A stretch of DNA of 64,000 bases, taken from the NCBI RefSeq assembly GCF_016863255.1, contig NZ_BOON01000028.1, positions 122,659 through 186,658 of the forward strand, written 5' to 3'. Shown piece by piece: positions 44,818 to 54,273 of this stretch. Position 1 is the first letter of the stretch. The number at the start of each line of letters is the position of its first letter. The position numbers and the translations under genes were made by a program. The stretch is from Planosporangium mesophilum. GTDB taxonomy: Bacteria; Actinomycetota; Actinomycetes; Mycobacteriales; Micromonosporaceae. The notes beneath the pieces are model-generated. The model was not told the DNA's origin and ran no database searches. It saw only the letters and a list, made by a program, of their open reading frames with translations.

Positions 44818-46122
44818 TCAGCCGCCCGCGTGGACCTGCTGGTTGGCGGCGGTGAGCTTGCTCTTGATCGCGTCGTCGGTGATCGGCTTGCCGCTCGCCG
44901 CGTCGGCGAACAGGTCCTTGACCACGGCGCCGACGAGCGTCTCGAACTGGGCCTCCTCCGGCACGGCCGGCAGCGGGGCGGCGCTGGTCGCGAGCGTCTC
45001 CCGGAACACCTTCACCTGGGGGGTCTGGAACGCCGGGTCGCTGTACGCGCTCTCGACCGTCGGCATCGACCGGTACGTCTTGTTGAGGGCCAGCTGCTCC
45101 TCGTCGCTGGTCATGAACTTCACGAACGACAGCGCCGCGTCCTTGTGCTTGGTGTTGGCGAAGACGGCGAGGTTGATCCCGGCCACCATGCTGTTGACCT
45201 TCTTGCCGCCGGGTGGGGTCGGCTGCTCGAACGGCACCGGCGCCACCGCGTAGTCGTCCGGGCTCATGCCGTGCGACTGGAGCGAGGTGTCGGCCGCCTG
45301 CCAGAGCAGCATGGCCGCCTTGCCGGAGGCGAAGTCGGCGAGCGACTCGTTCTTGGCGTACTCCGCTGCGCTCGGGTTGACGATCTTGTCGTTGGCCATG
45401 AAGCCGACGTACCGCTTGACGCCGGCGACCATCCCTGGCGAGTCGAAGCGCGGCTTGCCGGAGGCGTCGAACGCGTCCGCCCCGTACTGCTGTCCGAAGG
45501 TGAACGCGTGGTGCGCGTTCTCCGTCGGGTTGCCGCCCTCGACGACGAGGCCCCACTGCCCGCTCCTGGTGAGCTTCTTGCCGACGTCGACCAGCTCGGC
45601 CCAGGTCTTGGGCGGCTCGGTGATGCCGGCGGCGGCGAAGAGCTTCTTGTTGTAGTACAGGCCGTAGGCCAGCGAGTACAGCGGGACGGCCGTCGGCGGC
45701 TTGCCCGGCGCGCCGGTGGCCGCCATGCTGCCCGGCAGGAACCGGCTCTTGCCGCCGACCGTGGCCAGGGTGGCGTCGTCGAAGGGCAGCAGCGCCCCGG
45801 TCGCCTGCAGCGACGGCGACCAGGTGTTGCCGATGTTCAGGACGTCCGGGCCCTTGCCCGAGGCGGCCGCGGCGAGGATCCGGTTGAGCAGGTCCGGCCA
45901 GCCGATGACCTCGAGCTTGACCTTGATGCCGGTCTGCTTGGTGAACTTGTCCAGCTGCGGCTGGAGCACCTGCCTGTCGTGGTCGAGGCTGGTGCCCTGG
46001 TTGCTGGCCCAGTACGTGAGCGTGTTGTCGGACGATGAGCCGCTACCGCCACCGCAGGCCACGAGCGTCGGGGCGAGCAGCGCGGCGACCACGGCGACGA
46101 GGCCGAGTCTGCGAAGGGTCAC
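44818..46122 (-). CDS. Carbohydrate ABC transporter substrate-binding lipoprotein (family 1)
   Basis: A 434-residue lipoprotein. The GTG at 46122 is chosen because GGGGAG precedes it and it begins the signal peptide; the lipobox ends TLVACGGG. The family 1 solute-binding fold shows LTYWASNQGTSLDHDRQ at the start and ALSFVKFMTSDEEQLALNK near the end. It captures a sugar for the MalF/MalG-like permeases; the downstream GH1 gene suggests cellobiose or another beta-glucoside. Confidence 0.92.
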   Translation of the reverse strand: MTLRRLGLVAVVAALLAPTLVACGGGSGSSSDNTLTYWASNQGTSLDHDRQVLQPQLDKFTKQTGIKVKLEVIGWPDLLNRILAAAASGKGPDVLNIGNTWSPSLQATGALLPFDDATLATVGGKSRFLPGSMAATGAPGKPPTAVPLYSLAYGLYYNKKLFAAAGITEPPKTWAELVDVGKKLTRSGQWGLVVEGGNPTENAHHAFTFGQQYGADAFDASGKPRFDSPGMVAGVKRYVGFMANDKIVNPSAAEYAKNESLADFASGKAAMLLWQAADTSLQSHGMSPDDYAVAPVPFEQPTPPGGKKVNSMVAGINLAVFANTKHKDAALSFVKFMTSDEEQLALNKTYRSMPTVESAYSDPAFQTPQVKVFRETLATSAAPLPAVPEEAQFETLVGAVVKDLFADAASGKPITDDAIKSKLTAANQQVHAGG

Positions 46123-46199
46123 GGTCTCCCCTCTCTGGCGGGGTGGGGGTGATGGGCAGGCTGGGCGATGGGCGATCGGTGAGGAACGTGGCGCCCGCG

Positions 46200-46237
46200 A
46201 TACTTTTTTTAAGCACTGAAGTATTGAGGGCATTCAA
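46200..46237. promoter_or_regulatory. Dyads upstream of the beta-glucoside operon
   Basis: ATACTT (46200-46205) and AAGTAT (46219-46224) form an inverted repeat around a T-tract. Overlapping it is TTGAGGGCATTCAA (46224-46237), with symmetric TTGA/TCAA ends, resembling a degenerate LacI-type operator. They lie 78-115 bp upstream of the binding-protein start. Confidence 0.4.
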
Positions 46238-46322
46238 CCCCTCGCGAACGGGCAACGTCAAGACCGCAATCGATGGATGGGGCGAACGCCGGGTTCGGTC
46301 GGCGGCGTTCAGTCGACGGTGC

Positions 46323-47171
46323 TCAGGACTCACCCAGAAGTTGCCGCGTCACGTCGGCGCAGACCCCGGCGCCGTAGCCCAGGCTGCGTGATGCGTCGTA
46401 CCGGGTCAGCACGGCGAGGATCCACCGGTCCTGCACGCCTAGGCAGGCGACGTGCCACTCGCCGTCGGCGTCGACTACCGTCCAACCGTTCTTGATCGCG
46501 GTGGTGTCGGCGACGCGGGACGGGAGAGCGTCGATGATGCCGAACCGGCCCTCGCCACGGACCTTGCGCATCTGGGTCAGGATCCAGGGGGTCCAGGCGT
46601 GGCCGGCCGCCCGCCCGTCCGCGACGCACAGGCCGAGCCGGACGGCGTCACGGGCGGTGATCTGCGTCTGGCCCCATCTGCCGTCGACCACCGTGGTGTC
46701 GGTAAGGCCACAAGTGGAGATCATGCGGTTGACGACGTCGTTGCCGCCGTCGAGTTGGTAGACGTCGTCGGCGGCCTCGTTGTCGCTGTCCCGGATCATC
46801 GTGGTGAGTTCGTCGAGCCGCTGCCGGCTCGGCGGATGCCCGTCCGCCTCCGCGAGACGCAGGTGGTCGGCGGCGATCCAGATCTTGATCATCGAGGCGG
46901 TGGTGCTGGTGGCGGTGGCGTAGTTGGCCGAGCCGGAGATGGTGCCGGTCCGGCGGTCCAGCAGCGCCCAGGCCAGGAACCCGTCGACGTCCACGCTCAC
47001 TGTTCGGGGCGTGAGCACCGGTACGCGGGCGGGTCGCAGACCGGTGGCGACGATGACCCCGGCGGCGCCGCCGAGGATGAGCAGAGAGGCCAGTACGCCG
47101 AGAATCGGCCAGATCCGTCGGGCACGGAACGGCATGACCCAGAACGGCGGGGTCCACTTCGGATCGTTCAC
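46323..47171 (-). CDS. Membrane-anchored serine hydrolase, class A beta-lactamase-like
   Basis: A 282-residue protein from a GTG, with an N-terminal membrane anchor (WPILGVLASLLILGGAAGVIVA) and an extracellular penicillin-binding-type domain. The S-x-x-K motif is Ser93-Met-Ile-Lys96, S-D-N is at 129-131 (RDSDNEAADD), and the K-T/S-G position reads K-N-G (AIKNGWTV). The omega-loop glutamate of true beta-lactamases is not evident. It may be a peptidoglycan-modifying enzyme or a penicillin-binding relative; resistance should not be assumed. An ATG at 47135 is an alternative start. Confidence 0.75.
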   Translation of the reverse strand: MNDPKWTPPFWVMPFRARRIWPILGVLASLLILGGAAGVIVATGLRPARVPVLTPRTVSVDVDGFLAWALLDRRTGTISGSANYATATSTTASMIKIWIAADHLRLAEADGHPPSRQRLDELTTMIRDSDNEAADDVYQLDGGNDVVNRMISTCGLTDTTVVDGRWGQTQITARDAVRLGLCVADGRAAGHAWTPWILTQMRKVRGEGRFGIIDALPSRVADTTAIKNGWTVVDADGEWHVACLGVQDRWILAVLTRYDASRSLGYGAGVCADVTRQLLGES

Positions 47172-47220
47172 GGCCTGCGCATCTCCACAGCGCCGCCGCC
47201 CAAACCCGGGCGCGGGAGGA

Positions 47221-48030
47221 TCAGTACCCGGGGAACAGCCGCCGCAGGTCGTCCAGGCTGACCGGTCCACCGTCCACGGTGACGGACGCCGGGGTGTGCT
47301 CGGGTGCGAGCCGCCCGGTGGCCAGGCGCAGCCACGCCTCGGCGGGCGCCCGCAACACGCCGTCGGGCCGCCCGGGCGCGTCGATCTGGGTGACCGCGTC
47401 GCCCAGGTCGAGCCCGAAGGACCGGTCGGGGTCGGTGAGGTTGACCGCGAGGGTGCCGTGCCTACCGGCGAGCGCGTCGGGGTGCGCGATGAAACCGAAG
47501 AACATGCCCAGGCGGTCGAGGAGCAGCGGTACCGCCTCGGGCGCCACGGTCGCGCGGGGGTCGGAAGCCACCTCGACGTCCCAGGCGTGCAGGGCGTACT
47601 CCATCAGCCGGAAGCCCGCCGCGGTGGCGACGTCCACCGGCTGCGGCAGGAAGCCGAGGTCGATGCGCAGGTTCTCGCGGGTCGTCGCGTCGAGCGACTC
47701 GTACCGGTCCACCAGTTCCGCGTTTGCCCGCAGGAACCCCTCGGCCTGGTCGGTGGGGGTCATGGCGTCCCACCGCGCCCAGACGCGCTTGTTGAAGTCG
47801 CCGTCCGGCGCGTCGGCCCGCCCGAGAGCGGCGTCGAGGGTGGCGAGGTTGATCTCGGCGCCGCTGCCGAGGTGGCTGAGGACCTGGGCGACGCTCCACT
47901 CGCTGGCGCCCGACGGGCCGGTCAGCTCCTCGGGGCGCATCGCGCGTACCCGCGGGGCGAGGTCGTCGTGACCCGAACGAAGGGCGGCGATGGCCTGGTC
48001 GGCGGCTGTCAGATCGGCGGCGTTGCTCAT
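47221..48030 (-). CDS. Maleylpyruvate isomerase-family (mycothiol-dependent DinB-like) protein
   Basis: A 269-residue protein with a DinB-like four-helix domain in about residues 1-165. Metal ligands are seen at His54 (VLSHLGSGAEI) and in MEYALHAWDVEVA, and W-S-V-A-Q-V-L-S-H-L is the usual metal-helix context. A small C-terminal SCP2-like domain follows. The family uses mycothiol, the actinobacterial thiol, for isomerisation or detoxification; most members have no known substrate. GAGGAGG before the ATG at 48030 fixes the start. Confidence 0.85.
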   Translation of the reverse strand: MSNAADLTAADQAIAALRSGHDDLAPRVRAMRPEELTGPSGASEWSVAQVLSHLGSGAEINLATLDAALGRADAPDGDFNKRVWARWDAMTPTDQAEGFLRANAELVDRYESLDATTRENLRIDLGFLPQPVDVATAAGFRLMEYALHAWDVEVASDPRATVAPEAVPLLLDRLGMFFGFIAHPDALAGRHGTLAVNLTDPDRSFGLDLGDAVTQIDAPGRPDGVLRAPAEAWLRLATGRLAPEHTPASVTVDGGPVSLDDLRRLFPGY

Positions 48031-48121
48031 GGTTGTCCTCCTCGGACCGGCTCCCCAACCAGGCAAAGCTTACCGGCCGCCGGATACTCTGATCTCCACC
48101 CGGCAGAGAAGAGGATGCCCG

Positions 48122-49093
48122 ATGAGCTCCGACCCGGTCGTGACCTTCGAGGACGTACAGGCCGCGGCCAAGCGCCTCGAGGGCGTGGCGCACCGTACCC
48201 CGGTGGTCACCTCTGCGACGCTGAACGCCCTGGTCGGGGCCGAGGTCTTCGTCAAGTGCGAGAACTTCCAGCGCGTCGGCGCGTTCAAGTTCCGCGGCGC
48301 CTACAACGCGATCGCGCAGCTGAGCCCCGCGCAGCTCGCCCGGGGGGTCGCGGCCTACTCGTCCGGTAACCACGCCCAGGCGGTCGCACTCGCCTGCCGG
48401 GAGGCGGGCGCCAGCGCCGTGATCTTGATGCCGGCCGACACCCCCGCCTCGAAGGTCGCCGCCACCACGGGCTACGGCGCGGAGGTCGTCACGTACGACC
48501 GGTACACGCAGGACCGGGTGGCGCTCGGCAACCAGCTCGCGGCCGACCGCGGCCTGACCCTCATCCCGCCGTACGAGCACCCGCACGTCATGGCCGGTCA
48601 GGGCACGGTCGCCCTGGAGCTGCTGGACGAGGTCGGCCCGTTGGACGGGCTGGTGGTCCCCGTCGGCGGTGGCGGTCTGTTGGCCGGCAGCGCCACCGCC
48701 GCCAAGGCGGTCGACCCGGGCATCCGGGTCATCGGGGTGGAGCCCGAGGACGGCGACGACACGAAGCGGTCGCTGGAGGCGGGCCACCGGGTCCGCATCC
48801 CGGTCGCGCGTACCATCGCCGACGGCCAGGCCGCCGATATCCCGGGCGAGCTGACCTTCTCGGTCAACCAGCGGCTGGTCGACGACATCGTCCTGGTCAG
48901 CGACGACGAGATTCGCGCCGCCATGAAGTTGGCCTTCGAGCGGCTGAAGATGGTCGTCGAGCCGAGCGGCGCCACCGCCCTCGCCGCCGTACTGGCCGGC
49001 CGCGTCAACCCGCGGCCCGCCCGCATCGGGGTCGTCATCTCGGGCGGCAACGTCGACACACGTCGGTTCGCCGAACTCGTCGCCGGCGTCTGA
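48122..49093 (+). CDS. Threonine/serine dehydratase or 3-hydroxyaspartate ammonia-lyase (PLP)
   Basis: A 323-residue fold-type II PLP enzyme. The Schiff-base lysine is Lys56 in GAFKFRGAYNA, the substrate loop is SSGNHAQA, and the phosphate loop is VPVGGGGLLAG. It lacks the C-terminal ACT-like domain of biosynthetic threonine deaminase, so it resembles serine racemase, catabolic threonine dehydratase or threo-3-hydroxyaspartate ammonia-lyase. GAGG lies before the ATG at 48122. It is divergent from the maleylpyruvate-isomerase-like gene and stands alone. Confidence 0.88.
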   Translation: MSSDPVVTFEDVQAAAKRLEGVAHRTPVVTSATLNALVGAEVFVKCENFQRVGAFKFRGAYNAIAQLSPAQLARGVAAYSSGNHAQAVALACREAGASAVILMPADTPASKVAATTGYGAEVVTYDRYTQDRVALGNQLAADRGLTLIPPYEHPHVMAGQGTVALELLDEVGPLDGLVVPVGGGGLLAGSATAAKAVDPGIRVIGVEPEDGDDTKRSLEAGHRVRIPVARTIADGQAADIPGELTFSVNQRLVDDIVLVSDDEIRAAMKLAFERLKMVVEPSGATALAAVLAGRVNPRPARIGVVISGGNVDTRRFAELVAGV

Positions 49094-49100
49094 ACGCGCA

Positions 49101-50162
49101 TCAGTCCCGTCGGTTCGTCGGCAACGCATGCGAGAACGTCGCCGACCGGTACACCGTCGAGGTGGTCCGACGCCCTCCCGGCCGGGTGCTCCGCTCGTAC
49201 CGTACCGGCCAGGCCTCCCGGCGCACGGGCACCGGCGGGACGGCCGACCTTTTCGTCGGCACCACGCGGCCGCCCGTCGCCTGCGGGCTCGCGGCCGGGG
49301 CCGGCCGGCGTCGCCCGCGCAGGGTGGCCGCGGCGGCGCGCACGAGCAGCCAGAGATCGAGCAGGAACGACATCCGGCGAAGGTACGCGCGGTCGGCGTC
49401 CAACCGCTCCATCGGCGTCGGGTCGTCGTACGGCGGGACGGTGCCCACCATCCCCGGCTTCACGGTGTGCCGCTCGGAGTAGCCGGGAACCTCGCCGAGG
49501 TGGGCCCATACCAGTACCGTGCGCTGCGGTACGGGACCGACCAGGCTCATCTGACCGATCAGCACGTTCGCCAGCGCCGGTAGGGCGTCGAGGTGCCACC
49601 GGCGCAGGAACCTGCCGACCGTCAACGTCCGGCGTTCGGCTCCGCGTCTGGTGGTCCGGAAGCCGTACCGGCGGAAGGTGACGCCGCGCTTGCCCACCAC
49701 GTACTCGACGCGGAAGACCGGCCCGGGCTCCTCGAACCAGATGAGCAGCGCGATGACCGGCCACAGCGGCAGCGTGAGGACGAGGCCGACGGACGCGCCG
49801 AGCAGGTCGAGTGTCCACTTGGGAAGCGTGCGGCACCGGTACCGCTGGAAGACGCTGTGCGCGGTCCGCACCCGGGTGCGGGTGTCCGACGACGGTACGG
49901 CGAGATACTCCACTGAGCCCATGTCGATCCCGGTCGTGACAAGCGCACCGACGACGGCGCCGATGACGGCCGACAGCACGGCGTACGGCGTGGCCCAGTT
50001 GTGGACATACAAGCCGTACCACGCCGTCGACGTCAGTGCCGCGCTGCCGAGGAGAGCGGTCCGGTAGAGCCATGCGGCGGCGACCGGCCGATCTGATGGC
50101 GTGGGTAACCAGGCCAAGGTCATGACCAGCAGAAGCGATGCGAAGAACAGCACATAGTTCAC
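49101..50162 (-). CDS. Bacterial sugar transferase (polyprenyl-phosphate glycosylphosphotransferase-like)
   Basis: A 353-residue membrane protein from a GTG with GGAGG upstream. The N-terminal part has about four helices, then a sugar-transferase domain (about 115-285) with TLDLLGASVGLVLTLPLWPV, the catalytic region and GQMSLVGPVPQR, followed by KPGMVGTVPP. Such enzymes place the first sugar phosphate on undecaprenyl phosphate for exopolysaccharide. Compared with WcaJ it lacks the long N-terminal sensor part, and the Arg/Pro-rich tail of about 65 residues is probably disordered. No other polysaccharide genes are nearby. Confidence 0.82.
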   Translation of the reverse strand: MNYVLFFASLLLVMTLAWLPTPSDRPVAAAWLYRTALLGSAALTSTAWYGLYVHNWATPYAVLSAVIGAVVGALVTTGIDMGSVEYLAVPSSDTRTRVRTAHSVFQRYRCRTLPKWTLDLLGASVGLVLTLPLWPVIALLIWFEEPGPVFRVEYVVGKRGVTFRRYGFRTTRRGAERRTLTVGRFLRRWHLDALPALANVLIGQMSLVGPVPQRTVLVWAHLGEVPGYSERHTVKPGMVGTVPPYDDPTPMERLDADRAYLRRMSFLLDLWLLVRAAAATLRGRRRPAPAASPQATGGRVVPTKRSAVPPVPVRREAWPVRYERSTRPGGRRTTSTVYRSATFSHALPTNRRD

Positions 50163-50338
50163 AGCTTGTACCTCCAGACGATGCGACTGAAAAGTAGTGC
50201 TGTGCGAGAGCTACAGTGCCGTGTACGCCGTGCCGGATGATCTCCGGACGGCACAGGATGTTCGGACCCGACGATGGTTGGCCGGGACTACGGGTCCGAC
50301 TATGGGCGGATCCGACTACGGGTCCGACCGGCCCGGGC

Positions 50339-51655
50339 TTACCGGGTCCGGGTGAGCCGCCACCACGCGGACGGCTCGGAGAGCGTCCCACCGGCTGTCA
50401 GGTCGACGGCGGTGTCGCCGAGGCCGGTGTGGACGGTGAGCGCGCCGACGACCTGCCCGGCCCGCGGCCGCCCGCCGAACTCCGCCGGCTTCGCCCGGAC
50501 GCCGACGGTCAGGCCCGGCCAGCCGACGATCTGTACCGGCGCGGCGGTGCGTACCGCGACGGAGGCGCCCCAGGCGCCGCGCACCTGACCGACCGTACCG
50601 GCGGGCAGCGCCGGGTACGTCTGCACCAGGCGCCGGGCGGCCGCGAGCAGCCCGCGCGTGACACCGTTCGCGGCGGCGAGCTGTTGCGGTGTTCCGGTTC
50701 CGGGCTGTCCCAGGACCGCGCCGACGACGGTCAGGGTGCGGCCCGCCACCGTCAGGCGGGCGGCGAAGACCAGGTTGCCGCCCGCCTCGTCGGTGGATCC
50801 GGTCTTGACGCCGACGACGCCGTCCGTACCGAGCAGGCTGTTGTAGTTGGTGACCGCGCCGGCGACCGGCAGGACCGTGCTCGGCAGTGCGACGATCTCG
50901 GCGAACGCCGGCATCGTCAGCGCCCGCTGGGCCAGGACGGTCTGGTCGTCGGCGGTACTCACGGTGCTGGGCGCCAGGCCGCTGGGGTCGGTGTAGTGGG
51001 TGTCGACCAGCCCGAGTTGCACCGCGGCGGCGTTCATCTTGGCCACGAAGGCCTCGACGCTGCCGGCGTCCCACTTGGCGAGGATCTGGGCGACGTTGTT
51101 GGCCGACGGCAGCAGCAGCGCCTCCAGCGCCTGTCGTTCGGTGAGCGGCTGACCAGCCTCCACCGCCACCAGCGACTGCCCGCCCGGGATCCGGGACTCG
51201 TAGTCGTCCACGTCCGCGGCCGTCACGGTGATGGACGGGCCCGCCTGGCCAGGGGCGAGCGGGTGGTCGGCGAGGACGACGTAGGCGGTCATCACCTTGG
51301 CGACGCTGCCGATCGGTATCGGCCTGTCGGCGCCGGATCCGCCCAGTGTGCCCAGCCCGTCCACGTCCAGGCGCGCCTGCCCCTGCGCCGGCCACGGAAC
51401 GTCTGTCACCTGCCCGGGCAGCGTGAGCGAGTCCGGCACGGACAGGCGCAGCTCGCCGCGCGGTACCGGCCGTACCAACTGAACTCCGACCAGCGCGGCC
51501 AGCAGCACGACGATCGCCAGCGCGGGCACGAGCAGGTGGAGGCTCCTGCGCTCGGGCGCGACCGACGGTGTCTCTTCCGCCACGCCGGAGCCCTCGGTGC
51601 CGGAGCCCCCAGAGCCCTCCGTACCGGAGCCTCCAGTGACAGAGTCCCCCGTCAT
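50339..51655 (-). CDS. D-alanyl-D-alanine carboxypeptidase (S11, DacA-like)
   Basis: A 438-residue penicillin-binding-type enzyme. A Gly/Ser/Glu-rich cytoplasmic start is followed by one membrane helix (LHLLVPALAIVVLLAALVGV) and the S11 domain. Catalytic motifs are Ser117-Val-Ala-Lys120, Ser184-Ala-Asn186 and Lys284-Thr-Gly286. It removes the last D-Ala from peptidoglycan side chains. The frame is open far upstream, but the ATG at 51655 is the last sensible start. It has an anchor at the N terminus instead of the cleaved signal and C-terminal amphipathic helix of E. coli DacA. Confidence 0.88.
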   Translation of the reverse strand: MTGDSVTGGSGTEGSGGSGTEGSGVAEETPSVAPERRSLHLLVPALAIVVLLAALVGVQLVRPVPRGELRLSVPDSLTLPGQVTDVPWPAQGQARLDVDGLGTLGGSGADRPIPIGSVAKVMTAYVVLADHPLAPGQAGPSITVTAADVDDYESRIPGGQSLVAVEAGQPLTERQALEALLLPSANNVAQILAKWDAGSVEAFVAKMNAAAVQLGLVDTHYTDPSGLAPSTVSTADDQTVLAQRALTMPAFAEIVALPSTVLPVAGAVTNYNSLLGTDGVVGVKTGSTDEAGGNLVFAARLTVAGRTLTVVGAVLGQPGTGTPQQLAAANGVTRGLLAAARRLVQTYPALPAGTVGQVRGAWGASVAVRTAAPVQIVGWPGLTVGVRAKPAEFGGRPRAGQVVGALTVHTGLGDTAVDLTAGGTLSEPSAWWRLTRTR

Positions 51656-51896
51656 AGCCACGCTGCTGCCCTCCCCCGCGCCGTGCCACCGCGCCAGCTT
51701 GAACACTCCACAACGGAGAGTGCCGGCGCCGGCCTGCCGGTGGTCCGCGCCGGCCTGCCGCGTCATCCCGACGTCAGAGGTGACGCATGCGGTACAGCGA
51801 TGTTCACGAGTCGATGTCGCTGCCTCGCCCGTGCCGGCGTGTGATCCGCTGCCAGCATGGCAGACGTCGTCGGAGGCGGCGACGGCTGCACTCCGG

Positions 51897-52100
51897 TCAG
51901 ATGATCCTGACCTGCTCGGCCTGCAGACCCTTCTGACCCTGCACGATCTCGAACTCGACCCTCTGGTTCTCGTCCAGCGAGCGGAAGCCATTGGACTGGA
52001 TGGCGGAGAAGTGTACGAACACGTCGCCGAGGCCGTCGTCCTGGCTGATGAAACCGAAACCCTTCTCGGGGCTGAACCACTTCACGGTGCCCTGTGCCAT
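51897..52100 (-). CDS. Cold-shock protein (CspA family)
   Basis: A 67-residue OB-fold protein. RNP1 is KGFGFISQ and RNP2 is DVFVHFSAI, with the start [18 protein letters not shown]. It binds single-stranded RNA or DNA and melts RNA structure. AAGGAGA lies 8 nt before the ATG. The long upstream region suggests a structured leader, as in other csp genes. Confidence 0.96.
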   Translation of the reverse strand: MAQGTVKWFSPEKGFGFISQDDGLGDVFVHFSAIQSNGFRSLDENQRVEFEIVQGQKGLQAEQVRII

Positions 52101-52576
52101 GCCCTATCTCCTTCATAAGCCGGGTCGCTCCGCGAACACGGTCCCTGATCCGATTCGGTGCGCCGCCGTGTCACACCCGCCCGCCGGCGGCAACACCATG
52201 TTCCACACAAAACCCTGTTCCACTCAGAACCCTGGCCCGTACGGGCCGTTCTCCCGGGGCGGGAAAGGGGCCGTTGACCTACCCATGCGTCGACGCCGCT
52301 AACAGACCGGTCACCGGTTTCTGCGCCCGCAGGACCGGTCCGCCCGATGCGCGACGCCGGTCAGGCCGGTCGGCGTTGTCGGCTTTACCTACCTGACGGA
52401 TGTGATCTCCCCAACGTTGGGCTGTGTAGTCGGGCATCGGCACGCTAAGTTGCGAGCCATGCACCGGAGCAAGCGCCTGGTTCAGAGGCGTTTCATCGAC
52501 TACCTCCTGGTGTGCGGCGGCACCTGTTAACGTCGGCGTGCGATATTACTTTCGCCCCGATTCGACAGGAAAGTCC
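52101..52576. other. 476-bp divergent region between csp and metN, with palindrome and direct repeats
   Basis: GGCCCGTACGGGCC (52234-52247) is a perfect 14-bp palindrome, and TGTTCCAC occurs twice (52199-52206, 52216-52223). Both lie where the csp leader would be transcribed. Near metN only a short hairpin (GCGCCT/AGGCGT) and the ribosome-binding site AGGAAAG (52567-52573) were found. I could not recognise a SAM riboswitch. Confidence 0.4.
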
Positions 52577-53560
52577 GTGATTCAGCTTCACCGCCTGCGT
52601 AAGGCGTACCGCACCCGCGGCCGTACCGTCGTCGCCGTCGACGGCGTCGACCTGGCCGTACGCGAGGGCGAGGTCCACGGCGTACTCGGCCGCAGCGGCG
52701 CCGGCAAGAGCACGCTGCTGCGCTGCGTCAACCTGTTGGAGCGGCCCGACGAGGGCACGGTCACCGTCGGCGGCGTGGACCTGACATCCCTGTCGGAGCG
52801 GCGGCTACGCCGGCACCGGCAGCGGATCGGCATGATCCACCAGCACTTCGCGCTGCTCTCGTCGCGTACCGCCGCCGGCAACGTGGCGTTCCCGCTGGAG
52901 GTGATGGGCGTCGGCCGGCGCGAGCGGGCCGCCCGGGTGGCCGAACTGCTCGACCTCGTCGGGCTGACCGACCGGGCGCACGCGTACCCGGCACAGCTGT
53001 CCGGCGGGCAGAAGCAGCGCGTCGGGATCGCCCGGGCGCTCGCGGGGCGGCCGAAGGTGCTGCTCTCCGACGAGGCGACCTCCGCGCTCGATCCGGAGAC
53101 GACCACCTCGATCCTGGAGCTGCTGCGCGACCTCAACCGGCGCCTCGGGCTGACCATCCTGCTGATCACCCACGAGATGGAGGTGGTCAAGCGCATCTGC
53201 GACTCGGCCACCCTGATGCGCGAGGGGCGGATCATCGAGTCGGGCCGGGTACCGGACCTGCTCGCCCGGCCGGGCTCCGCGCTCGGGCAGGAGATGTTCC
53301 GGCTGGGCCCCGTGCCGGTCCTGCCCGGCACCACGGTCGTCGACGTGACGGTCACCGGTGGCGGTACCGGCGAGTCGTTCGTCGCCGACCTCGCCCGTAC
53401 CTACGACGTCGACGCCCGGATCCTGGCCGGGACGATCGAGAACCTCGCCGACGGGCAGGCCGGCCGGCTGCGCATCGCGCTCCCCGGCAGCGCGGAGGCG
53501 AACGAGGCACCGCTGCGCCACCTGCGCGAGGCCGGCCTGACCGTGGAGGTGGCGCGATGA
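52577..53560 (+). CDS. metN: Methionine ABC transporter ATP-binding protein MetN
   Basis: A 327-residue ATPase. The GTG at 52577 is chosen for the AGGAAAG site and the family-like start IQLHRLRKAYRTRG. Walker A is GRSGAGKST, the signature is LSGGQKQR, and Walker B runs into VLLSDEATSALDPETT. Residues about 250-325 form the NIL domain that senses methionine and shuts the transporter. It overlaps metI by 4 bp. Confidence 0.93.
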   Translation: MIQLHRLRKAYRTRGRTVVAVDGVDLAVREGEVHGVLGRSGAGKSTLLRCVNLLERPDEGTVTVGGVDLTSLSERRLRRHRQRIGMIHQHFALLSSRTAAGNVAFPLEVMGVGRRERAARVAELLDLVGLTDRAHAYPAQLSGGQKQRVGIARALAGRPKVLLSDEATSALDPETTTSILELLRDLNRRLGLTILLITHEMEVVKRICDSATLMREGRIIESGRVPDLLARPGSALGQEMFRLGPVPVLPGTTVVDVTVTGGGTGESFVADLARTYDVDARILAGTIENLADGQAGRLRIALPGSAEANEAPLRHLREAGLTVEVAR

Positions 53561-54213
53561 CGTGGGCGGACCTCGGGCCACTGCTGTGGCAGGCCAGTAC
53601 GGAAAGCGCCTACATGGTCGGCGTCTCCACGGTGCTGACCGCCGTCGGTGGGCTGCTGCTGGGCGTACTCCTCGTGCTGACCGGCCGGGGCGGCCTGCTG
53701 GCCGCCCGCCCGGTCAACCTGATCCTCGGCCTCATCGTCAACGTGGGCCGGTCGCTGCCGTTCATCATCCTGCTGGTCGCGATCATCCCGTTCACCAGAG
53801 CGATCGTGGGCACGACCATCGGTACCAGCGCCGCCATCGTGCCGCTGACCGTGGGGGCGATCCCGTTCTTCGCGCGCATCGTGGAGACCGCGATCCGGGA
53901 GGTCGACCGCGACGTGATCGCGGCGGCCCGCGCGATGGGCGCGTCCCGCGCCGGGATCGTCTTCAAGGTACTGCTGCGCGAGGCCCGGCCCGGCCTCGTC
54001 GCGGGACTGACCATCACCGTCGTCGCTCTGGTCGGCTACTCCGCGATGGCCGGCGTCGTCGGCGGCGGCGGCCTGGGCGACCTGGCGATCCGCTACGGCT
54101 ACCAGCGGTTCGAGAACACCGTCATGGTCGCCACCGTCGTGCTGCTCGTCGTCTTCGTGCAGCTCATCCAGACGCTGGGCGACCTGGTCGTCCGGTGGCT
54201 GTCCCACAAGTGA
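53557..54213 (+). CDS. metI: Methionine ABC transporter permease MetI
   Basis: A 218-residue permease with five helices and the family loop DVIAAARAMGASRAGIVFKV. LNVGRSLPFIILL-type sequence (here VNVGRSLPFIILLVAIIPFT in part) is characteristic of MetI. It sits between metN and metQ in the standard order and imports L- and D-methionine with them. Confidence 0.94.
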   Translation: MTWADLGPLLWQASTESAYMVGVSTVLTAVGGLLLGVLLVLTGRGGLLAARPVNLILGLIVNVGRSLPFIILLVAIIPFTRAIVGTTIGTSAAIVPLTVGAIPFFARIVETAIREVDRDVIAAARAMGASRAGIVFKVLLREARPGLVAGLTITVVALVGYSAMAGVVGGGGLGDLAIRYGYQRFENTVMVATVVLLVVFVQLIQTLGDLVVRWLSHK

Positions 54214-54273
54214 CCACCCCGCAAGTGACACCGCCCCGGCGATGAGCCCGGGCGCGAATAGAGAGGTACCACC

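Noticed and set aside
46323..47171. Annotation as a beta-lactamase resistance gene
   Set aside because: S-x-x-K and S-D-N are present, but the K-T-G position is K-N-G and the omega-loop glutamate is not evident, so resistance cannot be claimed.
52455..52576. Possible SAM riboswitch before metN
   Set aside because: Only a short hairpin was found; none of the conserved SAM-I/IV core elements could be recognised by eye. A covariance-model search would settle it.
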